Part shown: piece by piece, positions 33,138 through 41,472 of the stretch | How positions within the stretch are numbered: the first letter of the stretch is position 1 | Layout of the letters: every line of letters starts with the position of its first letter | Assembly (NCBI GenBank): GCA_018241505.1 | Contig: JAFEDS010000025.1 | Coordinates: 1-64,000, forward strand | Source: Pseudomonadota bacterium | GTDB lineage: Bacteria; Pseudomonadota; Gammaproteobacteria; Steroidobacterales; Steroidobacteraceae | DNA: 64,000 nt | Reading direction: 5' to 3' | Translations under genes and position numbers: made by a program | Notes under the pieces: generated by a model | The model's input: only the letters and a program-made list of their open reading frames with translations | The model's database searches: none | Told to the model about the DNA's origin: nothing

Positions 33138-33219
33138 GGTGGACTCTCCAGAGGTTCATATGGGAGAGTTGGTACAAATCGCCGCTGTCTATCAATAATA
33201 CCTTCGGGGAGAGCTGGCC

Positions 33220-33768
33220 ATGAAGTCAAGAAAACCGCTGATGGCTGCCGGTGTTGCGATTCTCGCCGCCGCGGCTGCCTTCGCCGCCCAGGACCGCTAC
33301 AGCGTCAAAGTACCCAACGGGCTGGCCTTTGCCGAATTCCGCGGCTACGAGACCTGGCAGGTGATTTCCATCAGTCACAACGGGCCGATGCTGGCCGTCA
33401 TTACCGGCAATCCGGCGATGATCGATGCGTACAAATCCGGCATTCCCGCCAACGGCAAACCCTTTCCCGACGGCGCCAAAATGGCCAAGATCCATTGGGT
33501 GGCGACCAAGAACGAAACGGCCCCCGGCACGCCACTGGTGGCCGGCGCCCTCCACGATGTCGACTTCATGGCGAAGGACAGCAAACGGTTCGCGGACAGC
33601 GGTGGCTGGGGTTACGGGGCGTTCGAATACAATGGCAAGACCGATACCTTCCGACCCGGCAACACGTCCGACTCACCGCCACAAGGCAATGATGCGAAGT
33701 GCGGCTTCGGTTGTCACACAATCGTAAAGAACCGGGACTATGTGTTTACGGAGTTTCCGCAGCGCTAG
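33220..33768 (+). CDS. Cytochrome P460-family protein
   Basis: A 182-residue exported protein (leader ending AAFAA) of the P460 family: FAEFRGYETWQVISISHN (35-53), KPFPDGAKMAKIHW (80-93) and a C-terminal haem site KCGFGCHTI (Cys161, Cys165, His166). Characterised P460s carry a Lys-crosslinked c-haem and oxidise hydroxylamine; many environmental homologues are undefined. An equivalent crosslinking lysine cannot be assigned from sequence alone. A GGGGAGAG site precedes the ATG. Divergent from the short AraC regulator. Confidence 0.87.
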   Translation: MKSRKPLMAAGVAILAAAAAFAAQDRYSVKVPNGLAFAEFRGYETWQVISISHNGPMLAVITGNPAMIDAYKSGIPANGKPFPDGAKMAKIHWVATKNETAPGTPLVAGALHDVDFMAKDSKRFADSGGWGYGAFEYNGKTDTFRPGNTSDSPPQGNDAKCGFGCHTIVKNRDYVFTEFPQR

Positions 33769-33844
33769 TGTCGAGGCTACGATCATCCGGGCGGCCGAGG
33801 CACGATTGATGCTCCTTTTGCCAGAAGGCAAGAAGGAGCATCCG

Positions 33845-34216
33845 ATGATTGCACACACTTCGCTCGCGGTGAGTGACTACGGCCGCGCCAAGACTTTCTA
33901 CTGCAAAGTTCTGGAGCCGCTGGGCTACCGCAACAACATGGAACACGGCGAGTCGGCCGGTTTCAATGACGGGAAGAACACGGACTTCTGGATCACCAGG
34001 GAGAAGACCGTAGTACCGGCCCACCTCGCCTTTGAAACCAACAGCCGGCAACGGGTGGAGGCGTTTCACCAGGCCGCGCTGGCCGCGGGCGGCAAGGATA
34101 ACGGGGGGCCCGGCTATCGGGACTATTCCCCCGGTTACTACGCGGCGTTTGTGTACGACCCGGACGGCAACAACATTGAAGCCGTCTGGTATGACCCGGC
34201 CCGGGAAAAGGCCTAG
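33845..34216 (+). CDS. Glyoxalase/bleomycin-resistance (VOC) superfamily protein
   Basis: A 123-residue VOC protein: IAHTSLAVSDYGRAKTFYCKVLEPLGY at the start (metal-ligand His3), a central FWITREK strand, PAHLAFET and a terminal DPDGNNIEAVWYDP with the metal-ligand glutamate. AAGGAG lies eight bases before the ATG. It follows the P460 gene by 76 bases and overlaps the convergent SBP56 gene by four. Enzymatic role unknown. Confidence 0.87.
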   Translation: MIAHTSLAVSDYGRAKTFYCKVLEPLGYRNNMEHGESAGFNDGKNTDFWITREKTVVPAHLAFETNSRQRVEAFHQAALAAGGKDNGGPGYRDYSPGYYAAFVYDPDGNNIEAVWYDPAREKA

Positions 34217-35559
34217 TCGTCCCGGCCGCCCAGGGTGATCAGCGCATGCGGATGGGCGGGGCCGTTGGCGATATCGTGGCTGAAATCCAGATCGAAGCGT
34301 GCATCCCGTTCCAGGCGATCGGGAAATACGTTGATGACATGCACCTTCATGTCGCCCTCGGCATTGATCACGCCTCCGGGTATCAGGTCCTCCACCAGGA
34401 AGTAGTCGGACACCAGGAGCCGCTTGCCGTCCTTCGTCAGGTGCAGGTAGTGCGGCCCTGAATTCAATCCCAGGTCGACCACGCTCGCCGCCGGATCCGT
34501 ACCCACCGGCTGCGGGCGCTCCGGATCGGAAATGTCGAGCATCAGCACCTTGCCGGCCTGCCCCGCGAAATTGAGGGTGACAAACAGCCGTGTGCCCTCC
34601 TCGTTGACGGTGAGGAGCTGCGGCCAGATCGGCGGGTCGGGAACGGCCTGAACCGCGTACGGGCCGAAGTCGAAGACGGGCCGGGCGGTGCCCGTTTGCG
34701 GCTCGATGAGATAGAGCTGGTGATCGTTCATGCCCGCCGTAAAGGCGCGCTGACGGATGTCGCCCGGAATCAACTTCACATCCATGGTTCCGGCCATCTC
34801 ACCGACGACGATGGTCTTGGTGACTGAACGCTTGGCCAGGTCCCACACCCGGATGCTGCCGTCGAGGTGCGGTACGCCTCCGCCAACGTGCAGAGTAGAG
34901 ACCGGACATACATAGTCGCTGGTCAACATGATGTTGTGAGCTTCATCGACCGACAGGCCGTGCGGGTTGAACATGTGCTGCGCGTCGTCGCTCGGACCAG
35001 GCAGCGTCCGCAGCAGCTTCATGTGCGAATCGTATTCCACCACCGCGCCGGGGTGAGTACCCGCGGGGCCACCCATGAACGATACGAGGAACCCACCGCT
35101 TTTCAGCGGAACAAACTCATCGGTAATGGAAGCAGTCGGTGGATTGCTCGCGCTCAGGAAGCGCGGGTGGCGGGGATGGGAGACGTCGAAGAAAAACACC
35201 TGGGGTTGGCTGCGCAGGAAACTGAGCAGGCCACCGAGTGCGAGCGTGCGTCCGTCGGCTGAGAGTCCCGCATGATGCGGCTCGTTACCAACAGCACCCT
35301 TGCCGAGCACACCGGCAGGCAGCGGTACGGTGCGGATGATCTTGCCGTAATTGCGCGAGTCGCGGTCGAAGTCGACGACCGCCAGAAAATCCGGCGCCTC
35401 GTGCGCCTTGTCGCCTGCCCAGACCAGAAGCGTTTGGTCCTCGTCGCGGTCACGGCCGTAGTTGTTATCGTCCTGGTCGTGCGCGAACGTCGCTCCGCTC
35501 AAAAGCAAACCGATCGCCAGAATGCCGCGCACGGCTCGCTGCAACACCGTTCCCTTCAT
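34213..35559 (-). CDS. Selenium-binding protein 1/methanethiol oxidase (SBP56)-family secreted protein
   Basis: A 448-residue protein with a leader ending ATFA, followed by a His/Asp-rich linker and a beta-propeller. Its motifs follow the SBP56 order: PDFLAVVDFD, GNEPHHAGLSADGR, NPHGLSVDEAHN, TSDYVCPV, HLDGSIRVWDLA, PPIWPQLLTVNEEGTRLFVT, GPHYLHLTKDGKRLLVSDY and the late AHPHAL. Bacterial relatives (MtoX) are periplasmic copper enzymes oxidising methanethiol; the histidines here could hold a metal. It ends the long minus-strand amine operon. Similarity is clear but distant, so the substrate may differ. Confidence 0.75.
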   Translation of the reverse strand: MKGTVLQRAVRGILAIGLLLSGATFAHDQDDNNYGRDRDEDQTLLVWAGDKAHEAPDFLAVVDFDRDSRNYGKIIRTVPLPAGVLGKGAVGNEPHHAGLSADGRTLALGGLLSFLRSQPQVFFFDVSHPRHPRFLSASNPPTASITDEFVPLKSGGFLVSFMGGPAGTHPGAVVEYDSHMKLLRTLPGPSDDAQHMFNPHGLSVDEAHNIMLTSDYVCPVSTLHVGGGVPHLDGSIRVWDLAKRSVTKTIVVGEMAGTMDVKLIPGDIRQRAFTAGMNDHQLYLIEPQTGTARPVFDFGPYAVQAVPDPPIWPQLLTVNEEGTRLFVTLNFAGQAGKVLMLDISDPERPQPVGTDPAASVVDLGLNSGPHYLHLTKDGKRLLVSDYFLVEDLIPGGVINAEGDMKVHVINVFPDRLERDARFDLDFSHDIANGPAHPHALITLGGRDD

Positions 35560-35640
35560 CGCCGCCACCCTTTTTTTTCGCTGTTTGAAAAACACCCAAG
35601 CTCGAGCTGCAGGCTATCACGGGCGCGACTAAAGTACGAG

Positions 35641-36015
35641 TCAGTCCGAAACCAACGTCCCCTGGTGATATAGAGCAATCCAACGTCCGGCTGACCGGCG
35701 CCATACGGTGGCCCGGTGGGACAGGCGTTCCATTTGATTTAGAGAATATGTAAACAGAAAGACATCCGGTGCCAGACATCGGCAATGAAAGTCCGATGTC
35801 TGAAACGGGCCGTCGCGCCAGGTTGGATCGGCGTAGCGCTGTTCGAGGACCGCCAGCACCTGCTCGCGGCTGTAGACCCGGCCCGAGGCGCCCACTTCCC
35901 AGAAATCCTCGGCGGTCATGGCCTCAAAGTCGGCGCGGGTGGTGCCGAGCTCCGGGCGGTGAAAAATCGGCTCGCGATTTTGCAACTCCACGAGAACGGT
36001 CGGAGGTGCCACCAC
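35641..36015 (-). CDS. DUF4440/NTF2-like small protein
   Basis: A 124-residue cone-shaped NTF2-like protein: ELQNREPIFHRPEL, then TAEDFWEVGASGRVYSREQVLAVLEQR and a C-terminal RATVWRRSAGRWIALYHQGT strand pair. DUF4440 proteins bind small ligands or have low-level activities; none is assigned here. No leader. It lies three bases after the gamma-glutamyltransferase stop, in the same minus-strand operon. Confidence 0.8.
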   Translation of the reverse strand: MVAPPTVLVELQNREPIFHRPELGTTRADFEAMTAEDFWEVGASGRVYSREQVLAVLEQRYADPTWRDGPFQTSDFHCRCLAPDVFLFTYSLNQMERLSHRATVWRRSAGRWIALYHQGTLVSD

Positions 36016-36018
36016 GGG

Positions 36019-37746
36019 CTAGTAACCGACCGCGCGCCCGTTCTCATTGCGGGCGTCGCTGGCACCTAACCGCTCGCCGGTCGACAGATCCACCGCAATA
36101 CACTCGGCGTCACCGTCCACGTCCGGGGGCGTGACCTTGTTGCCCGCGGCCTGTAATAGGCGGACCGTATCCGGCGAGAATCGCCCCGGCTCCAACTCGA
36201 TGCGGTCGGGCAGCCACTGCTGGTGTATGCGCGGGGCATTCACGGCTTCCTGGATGTCGAGACCGTAGTCATGTACGCCAATCAGAATATTCGCCACCGA
36301 AGTGATGATGGTGGGGCCACCCTCCGCGCCCAACACCAACCACAGCTTGCCCTTCTTCAGGACAATCGTGGGTGTCATGGCCGATAACGGCCGCTTGTTG
36401 GGCCCGACAGCATTGGCCGCACCCTGAATCAGCCCGTAGACATTCGGCACACCCGGCTTCGCAGCGAAATCGTCCATCTCGTTGTTCAGCAGGAACCCCA
36501 GCGATCCGATGGTGACACGCGAGCCGTAGTCGTCATTCAACGTGGTGGTGGTCGCCACCGCGTTACCTTCCGCATCGACCACAGAGTAATGGGTTGTATG
36601 GTGTGGCTCCGCCACGCCGAAGACCGGATGTTCGCGGGCGTAACGATTGAGCTCGGGAAATTTCGCGGGCCGCTCGAGCTTCAGGCTCACGCTCCCCTGC
36701 TCGGGCTCAATGGACTTGCTCCAGGCCGCCGCGTAGTCCTTGTCAATGAGCTGTGTCACCGGGACGGCCGCGAAATCCGGATCGCCCATGAATTGCGCCC
36801 GGTCGAAGAAGGCGCGCCGATAGCTTTCGGCAATCAGGTGCACGGACTTCGCGGACCCCAGCCCCGCCTGCGCGAGGTCGAAGCGCTCGAGGATGTTGAG
36901 AGACTCAATCAGCGCTGTGCCTCCCGAAGACGGCGGCGGCGCACTGACGATCTCTACGTTCCGATATTTGCCGCGTACGGCCTCGCGATCCTTGACCTGG
37001 TAGTGGGCGAGATCCTCCGTGGTCAGCGATCCGCCGCCCTGGCGAATGAATTCCGCGATCTCCTGCGCCATCCGGCCATGGTAGAACTCATCGGGTATCG
37101 CCGCGATCCGCTCGAGAGTCCTGGCGAGCTCGGGCTGTTTGAACACCTCGCCCTGGCGCCAGCCGCGGCCGCCATTCTGGAAAATACGCCGCGAATCGGC
37201 AAACCGTGCCAGATCCTTCTCCGTGCTCATCATCCGCGCCGCGCCCCAACTCAACGGGAACCCTTCACGTGCGAGCCGGATTGCAGGCGCCATCACCTGC
37301 TGCAGAGTCAACTTGCCGAAGTGCTGCTCGGCGTACACCAGTCCCTTGACGGACCCCGGCACCCCCACCGCCTGGTAGCCCACGAGGCTGAGGTTGGGAA
37401 TGACATTGCCCTGCGCATCCTGGTACATCCTTTCGGTTGCCCGGGCGGGGGCCGTTTCGCGGTAGTCCACAAAATGGACCTCGCCGCTGTTCATGCGAAT
37501 CAGCATGAAACCGCCGCCGCCGATGTTCCCGGCGTTGGGGTGAACCACTGCGAGAGCAAAACCGGTGGCCACCGCGGCATCCACCGCGTTGCCGCCCGCC
37601 TTCATGATCTGTGCTCCCGCCTGGGACGCCAGCTCATGCTGGCTGACCACCATCGCGTGGGAAGCATGTTCAGGATGGGCGCCACCGCCTGCCAGGCAGT
37701 CGGTGGCGATCAATGCAAACAGGAGAGCTCGTAGGTCGAAACGCAT
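36019..37746 (-). CDS. ggt: Gamma-glutamyltransferase, periplasmic
   Basis: A 575-residue Ntn-hydrolase proenzyme with a leader ending CLAGG. The large-subunit GGNAVDAAVATGFALAVVHP (51-70) and GGGGFML motifs are intact. Self-cleavage would occur before Thr384 in EPHHTTHYSVVD, and the small subunit carries NNEMDDFA and the GAEGGPTIITSV oxyanion loop. GGTs hydrolyse or transfer gamma-glutamyl groups, including gamma-glutamyl amides of amines. It stands in an amine-catabolic operon, 18 bases after the SnoaL-like gene, so removing a gamma-glutamyl cap from amines is possible but unproven; glutathione use is the default alternative. Confidence 0.92.
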   Translation of the reverse strand: MRFDLRALLFALIATDCLAGGGAHPEHASHAMVVSQHELASQAGAQIMKAGGNAVDAAVATGFALAVVHPNAGNIGGGGFMLIRMNSGEVHFVDYRETAPARATERMYQDAQGNVIPNLSLVGYQAVGVPGSVKGLVYAEQHFGKLTLQQVMAPAIRLAREGFPLSWGAARMMSTEKDLARFADSRRIFQNGGRGWRQGEVFKQPELARTLERIAAIPDEFYHGRMAQEIAEFIRQGGGSLTTEDLAHYQVKDREAVRGKYRNVEIVSAPPPSSGGTALIESLNILERFDLAQAGLGSAKSVHLIAESYRRAFFDRAQFMGDPDFAAVPVTQLIDKDYAAAWSKSIEPEQGSVSLKLERPAKFPELNRYAREHPVFGVAEPHHTTHYSVVDAEGNAVATTTTLNDDYGSRVTIGSLGFLLNNEMDDFAAKPGVPNVYGLIQGAANAVGPNKRPLSAMTPTIVLKKGKLWLVLGAEGGPTIITSVANILIGVHDYGLDIQEAVNAPRIHQQWLPDRIELEPGRFSPDTVRLLQAAGNKVTPPDVDGDAECIAVDLSTGERLGASDARNENGRAVGY

Positions 37747-37750
37747 CCAC

Positions 37751-37762
37751 CCACTATAGTGG
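37751..37762. promoter_or_regulatory. Perfect palindrome CCACTATAGTGG before ggt
   Basis: A 12-base perfect dyad occupies nearly the whole 18-base gap between the SnoaL-like stop and the ggt ATG, with GGGTGG following it as the ribosome site. It contains TATAGT, a -10-like sequence. It could be a small operator or an internal promoter within the operon; chance cannot be excluded. Confidence 0.35.
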
Positions 37763-37764
37763 AT

Positions 37765-38220
37765 TCAGTGGGGAGTCTTGAAGCTGCCCTTGATGAACGA
37801 GTCGCCTTTGCACATCCACTCCCCGTTCACGCGGGTCCACAGGAACAGGATCGCAAAGGTGAACGGCTGGGTCTTCCCGTCGGTGGGATAGACATGGAAA
37901 TCGGCCCAGTCCCAACCCACATCCCCCTTCACGAAGGTCCGGATGGATTCGACCTCGACCTTGTTGTTCTTGACCACGTCCTGGTACAGCGGCCGTATCT
38001 GGTCGCGGCCCACGAACACACCCTCGCCCTCACCCGCGGAAACTACATCCTCTGTATAGAACTTGGTCACAATGGTCTCCGCATCGTGGGCAGCGAAGGC
38101 TTTCTCCTTGAGATCGTACTTGGCGCGGATGGCCAGTTTGAACGCGGCGAGCTCCTGGTCAGGCGCCGCCGCGACGGCCACTCCGCTCACCAACAACATC
38201 AACAGGGCAAGGATTTTCAT
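37765..38220 (-). CDS. SnoaL/NTF2-like exported protein
   Basis: A 151-residue protein with a leader ending VAVAAA and an NTF2-like fold: FKLAIRAKYDLKEKAFAAHDAETIVTKFYTEDVV, a GEGVFVGRDQIRPLYQDVV helix and WMCKGDSFIKGSF at the end. Such proteins often act as small isomerases, cyclases or ligand binders. ATGA overlap with the upstream flavoprotein gene (38217-38220) makes it that protein's tight partner. No reaction can be assigned. Confidence 0.8.
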   Translation of the reverse strand: MKILALLMLLVSGVAVAAAPDQELAAFKLAIRAKYDLKEKAFAAHDAETIVTKFYTEDVVSAGEGEGVFVGRDQIRPLYQDVVKNNKVEVESIRTFVKGDVGWDWADFHVYPTDGKTQPFTFAILFLWTRVNGEWMCKGDSFIKGSFKTPH

Positions 38221-40121
38221 GCGACCTCCAAGGCCTGCTTGCCGGCCCGTTCACCCTCTTCCGCCGCGGTCTCCCACATCTGGGCGCCACTCAACTCGGA
38301 GTGTCCGAATGACAGCCGCTCATAGCGCGTGCGAAGCACTTCCTTCGGCGCCGGTTTGCCGTCCTTGCCGAAGAAAAAGCCCGGCGGATCGACAATGTAG
38401 GCATGACCCCAGCGGTTCGTAATGAGACCCGCGATATCGCGCCGCGCATCGAAACCGGCATCCGCAAACATCTTGGTAAACTGCTCGCGCACGGCGGTCT
38501 CGATTGCGGCGTAGCTCATTCCGAAAAGCTGCATGCGCGCGGCCGTGCACTGCTGTGGATAGGGCACGCCCGGCAGTGGAAACGGGTTGTACATAGTCAA
38601 CACCGTCGGCTTCGCGGGATCGAGCGGCTGGGTGACCTGGCCGGGGATCTCCAAGTTGCGCCGCAGGCTCGTCCACCAGCCGAAACCCTCGAACCAGCGG
38701 GCCGAGGCAATGCCGAGCTTTTCCAGAAATTTCCAGTTCCGGACGGCCACATTGACCGTCAACATCGGCGCGTGATGGAAATGATTCATGGCGTCACGAT
38801 ACTCGGCGGGAATATCACGACAGATGTGCCGGTTGACGTGCTGTTGTCCGCACAGAATCGCAGTCTTGGCGCGCACGCGATATAACTTGCCGCCCTTCGC
38901 GTAAGTCACGATGACGCCCTTGGCGCCCTCGTGCTGAACAGCGACGACCGTGGACGACAGCCGCATGCGCACGGGCTCGCCGGCCTTGTCGAGTTGGTCC
39001 CATTGCACGGCCCCGTTCAGGATATCCGCCATCCGGTACTCGCCCTTCAGCGCCCCGGGAATAATCTTTTTGAGAAAATGACGAGCCGTTCCCGCATGGC
39101 CGCCGGGGAAGCTCGCCAGATAGATTTCGTCGGTTGGATCCAGGCCGCCATTGTCGTAGCGGTAGTAACCGTTCACACCCGGTTGCAGGAAGTTGTAGGC
39201 CGAGTAGGCGGATATGACATCAGCGCCGAGCCCGCACCCCATCGCGCAGGTTACGGGATTGAGGTACTTCAACACCTCGTGCAAATCCTCCGCACCAATC
39301 CCCATGACATTCCTCAGGAACTCCTCGTAGGTCATGGAATCCAGCCACGGCCCCCAGTCCGCGCGCCGCGGCGGCGTGCGAAACAACTCCATGTCCACGA
39401 GCGCCTGCTTCGCCGATTCCGGGATCGGAGCGTGCTTGAATCCATCCCGCCAGGGATTTTTCACCCACCCCCGACCCTCGTAATAGAACCCGGTGTCAGA
39501 TCGCTCCCAGGCCACATGCATGGGTGACCAGGCATCCTCCGGCACGAGGATGTCCCGACTCAACCCGGTGGGTTTCTGATAAACAAACTCGTCGGGAAAA
39601 CCCAGGTCAGTGGCGAAATGCGACCACATTCCGGCGGTCTTGGCCTTCTCGAACGGCACAACAATGCCGGTTGCGCCCTGCGGGGCGATCAGGTGATAGC
39701 CATCCACTTCGAATTCGTTCTGCTTGGCTTCGCCGCCAAAGATCGGATGCTGATCCAACATCAGCACCTTGCCGTCCGGGCGCCCTTTGCGAAATGCCCA
39801 GCAGGCCGACAGGCCCGCGGTGCCGCAACCGACAACCACGGCATCCAGCACCTCACCCGTGTCCGTGGCGGCGCGTAAAGCCTTGTCCCACTGCTGGTTG
39901 CGGATTCCGCCGTGGGCTGCATTGACCACTTCGTGGGTGTTGCCGTTGGAATGGGCGTAGTCGCCGATTCCTCCCGGTCCGGTCCACTCGGGACCGAGGC
40001 CGGTCATCCTGGAAGCGGACGTCTGGGCGCGTACCTCACCCGGCGATGCCATGCCCAGCAACGCCGCGCCCGCACCCACGAGCGTACCCCCCACGAAATC
40101 TCTGCGAGTGATGTCGTTCAT
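38217..40121 (-). CDS. Tat-exported FAD-dependent amine oxidoreductase (spermidine dehydrogenase-like)
   Basis: A 634-residue flavoprotein with a Tat leader (TRRDFVGGTLVGAGAALLG), the FAD-binding VVVGCGTAGLSACWAF near residues 95-110 and a second dinucleotide-region segment MLDQHPIFGGEAKQNEF near 120-136, an arrangement typical of spermidine dehydrogenase and related periplasmic amine oxidoreductases. It begins 14 bases after a perfect TTGGTC-N4-GACCAA operator identical in form to the one at the TTQ amine dehydrogenase promoter, so the two oxidising systems appear co-regulated. It could oxidise a polyamine or aromatic amine; a role in cofactor maturation is a remote alternative. Confidence 0.8.
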   Translation of the reverse strand: MNDITRRDFVGGTLVGAGAALLGMASPGEVRAQTSASRMTGLGPEWTGPGGIGDYAHSNGNTHEVVNAAHGGIRNQQWDKALRAATDTGEVLDAVVVGCGTAGLSACWAFRKGRPDGKVLMLDQHPIFGGEAKQNEFEVDGYHLIAPQGATGIVVPFEKAKTAGMWSHFATDLGFPDEFVYQKPTGLSRDILVPEDAWSPMHVAWERSDTGFYYEGRGWVKNPWRDGFKHAPIPESAKQALVDMELFRTPPRRADWGPWLDSMTYEEFLRNVMGIGAEDLHEVLKYLNPVTCAMGCGLGADVISAYSAYNFLQPGVNGYYRYDNGGLDPTDEIYLASFPGGHAGTARHFLKKIIPGALKGEYRMADILNGAVQWDQLDKAGEPVRMRLSSTVVAVQHEGAKGVIVTYAKGGKLYRVRAKTAILCGQQHVNRHICRDIPAEYRDAMNHFHHAPMLTVNVAVRNWKFLEKLGIASARWFEGFGWWTSLRRNLEIPGQVTQPLDPAKPTVLTMYNPFPLPGVPYPQQCTAARMQLFGMSYAAIETAVREQFTKMFADAGFDARRDIAGLITNRWGHAYIVDPPGFFFGKDGKPAPKEVLRTRYERLSFGHSELSGAQMWETAAEEGERAGKQALEVA

Positions 40122-40135
40122 GACAGCCCTCTATT

Positions 40136-40151
40136 TTGGTCACGTGACCAA
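40136..40151. promoter_or_regulatory. TetR operator copy 1, TTGGTCACGTGACCAA
   Basis: A perfect 16-base palindrome, TTGGTC-ACGT-GACCAA, lies between the PaaK gene end (40195) and the flavoprotein start (40121, minus). Apart from its four-base centre it matches the palindrome at 43515-43530 beside the TetR gene. It is the only other full copy I found in the window. It marks a separate promoter for the flavoprotein-SnoaL-ggt-DUF4440-SBP56 operon. Confidence 0.8.
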
Positions 40152-40194
40152 TAAACTAGCGTCGCCGTGGGTCGGGCGTCAAGTCAAAATTGAA

Positions 40195-41472
40195 TCAGGG
40201 GTTTTTGGGACGGCGATCGAGCACCCGGCGAGCTTTGCCGGCCGAGCGCTCCAGGGCGCCGGGATCGCGGACGTGCACCACGACGCTGACACCGACGTTG
40301 TTCTTGATGAGCCCGCCCAACTCAACACCGGCGCGTTTACGGGAGTCCGGATCGGCGCTGGAAGTACACTCGACGTGCACGGACAACGAATCGAGATGCC
40401 CTTCGCGCGTCAATTCCAGCAGGTAGTGCGGAGTGAGCGCCGGTAACCGCAGCAACAGCTCCTCAATCTGCGACGGGAAAACATTCACGCCGCGAATAAT
40501 CAGCATGTCATCGCTGCGGCCGGTGATCTTGGCCATGCGCCGCATCGAACGCGCGGTGGGCGGCAACAACCGGGTGAGGTCCCGCGTCCGATAACGGATG
40601 ACCGGCAACGCCTCTTTGGTCAGGGACGTGAAAACCAACTCACCTTCGGTGCCGTCGGGCACCGGTTCACCGCTGTTGGGATCGATGATCTCCGGGTAGA
40701 AATGATCCTCCCAGATGACCGGGCCATCCTTGGTTTCCACACACTCGCTGGCCACGCCCGGCCCCATCACTTCCGACAGGCCGTAAATGTCGACGGCATC
40801 CATGTCGAAGCGCTGCTCAATCTCGCGCCGCATCGCCTCGGTCCACGGCTCCGCCCCGAAAATCCCCGCGCGCAACGAGCACGCGCGCGGGTCCATCCCC
40901 TGCCTGACGAACTCGTCCGCGATGTTGAGTATGTAGGAGGGCGTGACCATGATGATGTCGGGCTGGAAATCCCGGATCAACTGCACCTGCTTCTCCGTCT
41001 GTCCGCCTGACATGGGGATCACGGTGCAGCCCAGCCTTTCGGCGCCGTAGTGCGCGCCCAATCCCCCGGTGAACAGGCCGTAGCCGTAAGCCACGTGCAC
41101 TTTGTCACCGGCGCGGCCGCCCGCGGCCTGGATTGAACGGGCCACCAGGTCCGCCCAGTTGGAAATATCACTGGCGGTGTAGCCCACGACGGTGGGCTTT
41201 CCGGTCGTGCCGCTGGAGGCGTGCAGGCGGGCGATCCGGCTCACCGGCACCGCAAACAGGCCGTACGGATAGTTGTCGCGGAAATCCTGTTTTTTCAGGA
41301 ATGGGAAGCGACGCAGATCCGCAAGCGTCTTCAGATCGTCGGGGTGGACGCCGTTCGCATCAAAGCTACGCCGATAGTGCGCAACATTGTCATACGCATG
41401 GCGCACCGACCACTTGAGCCTTTCGAGTTGGACCGAACGCAGCTCATCCTGACTCGCTCTTTCGAGACTCAT
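40195..41472 (-). CDS. paaK: Phenylacetate-CoA ligase
   Basis: A 425-residue adenylate-forming enzyme of the PaaK type: HASSGTTGKPTVVGYT (residues 89-104, the ATP loop), GAHYGAERLGCTVIPMSGGQTEKQ, AGIFGAEPWTEAMR and IYGLSEVMGPG, then the C-terminal KITGRSDDMLIIRGVNVFPSQIEE hinge. It converts phenylacetate (or a hydroxylated analogue) to its CoA thioester in the cytosol. It overlaps the cytochrome gene (ATGA, 41469-41472), tying CoA activation to amine oxidation. The downstream paaABCDE epoxidase set is not in this window. Confidence 0.92.
   Translation of the reverse strand: MSLERASQDELRSVQLERLKWSVRHAYDNVAHYRRSFDANGVHPDDLKTLADLRRFPFLKKQDFRDNYPYGLFAVPVSRIARLHASSGTTGKPTVVGYTASDISNWADLVARSIQAAGGRAGDKVHVAYGYGLFTGGLGAHYGAERLGCTVIPMSGGQTEKQVQLIRDFQPDIIMVTPSYILNIADEFVRQGMDPRACSLRAGIFGAEPWTEAMRREIEQRFDMDAVDIYGLSEVMGPGVASECVETKDGPVIWEDHFYPEIIDPNSGEPVPDGTEGELVFTSLTKEALPVIRYRTRDLTRLLPPTARSMRRMAKITGRSDDMLIIRGVNVFPSQIEELLLRLPALTPHYLLELTREGHLDSLSVHVECTSSADPDSRKRAGVELGGLIKNNVGVSVVVHVRDPGALERSAGKARRVLDRRPKNP

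Noticed and set aside
33143-33169. ACTCTCC/GGAGAGT inverted repeat as an AraC operator
   Set aside because: One arm is simply the ribosome site of the AraC gene (GGAGAG before its ATG), so the symmetry is weak evidence; mentioned only within the gene entry.
36589-37734. A 381-codon plus-strand frame opposite gamma-glutamyltransferase
   Set aside because: Entirely within the antisense of a complete GGT with catalytic threonine; no start context and no domain.
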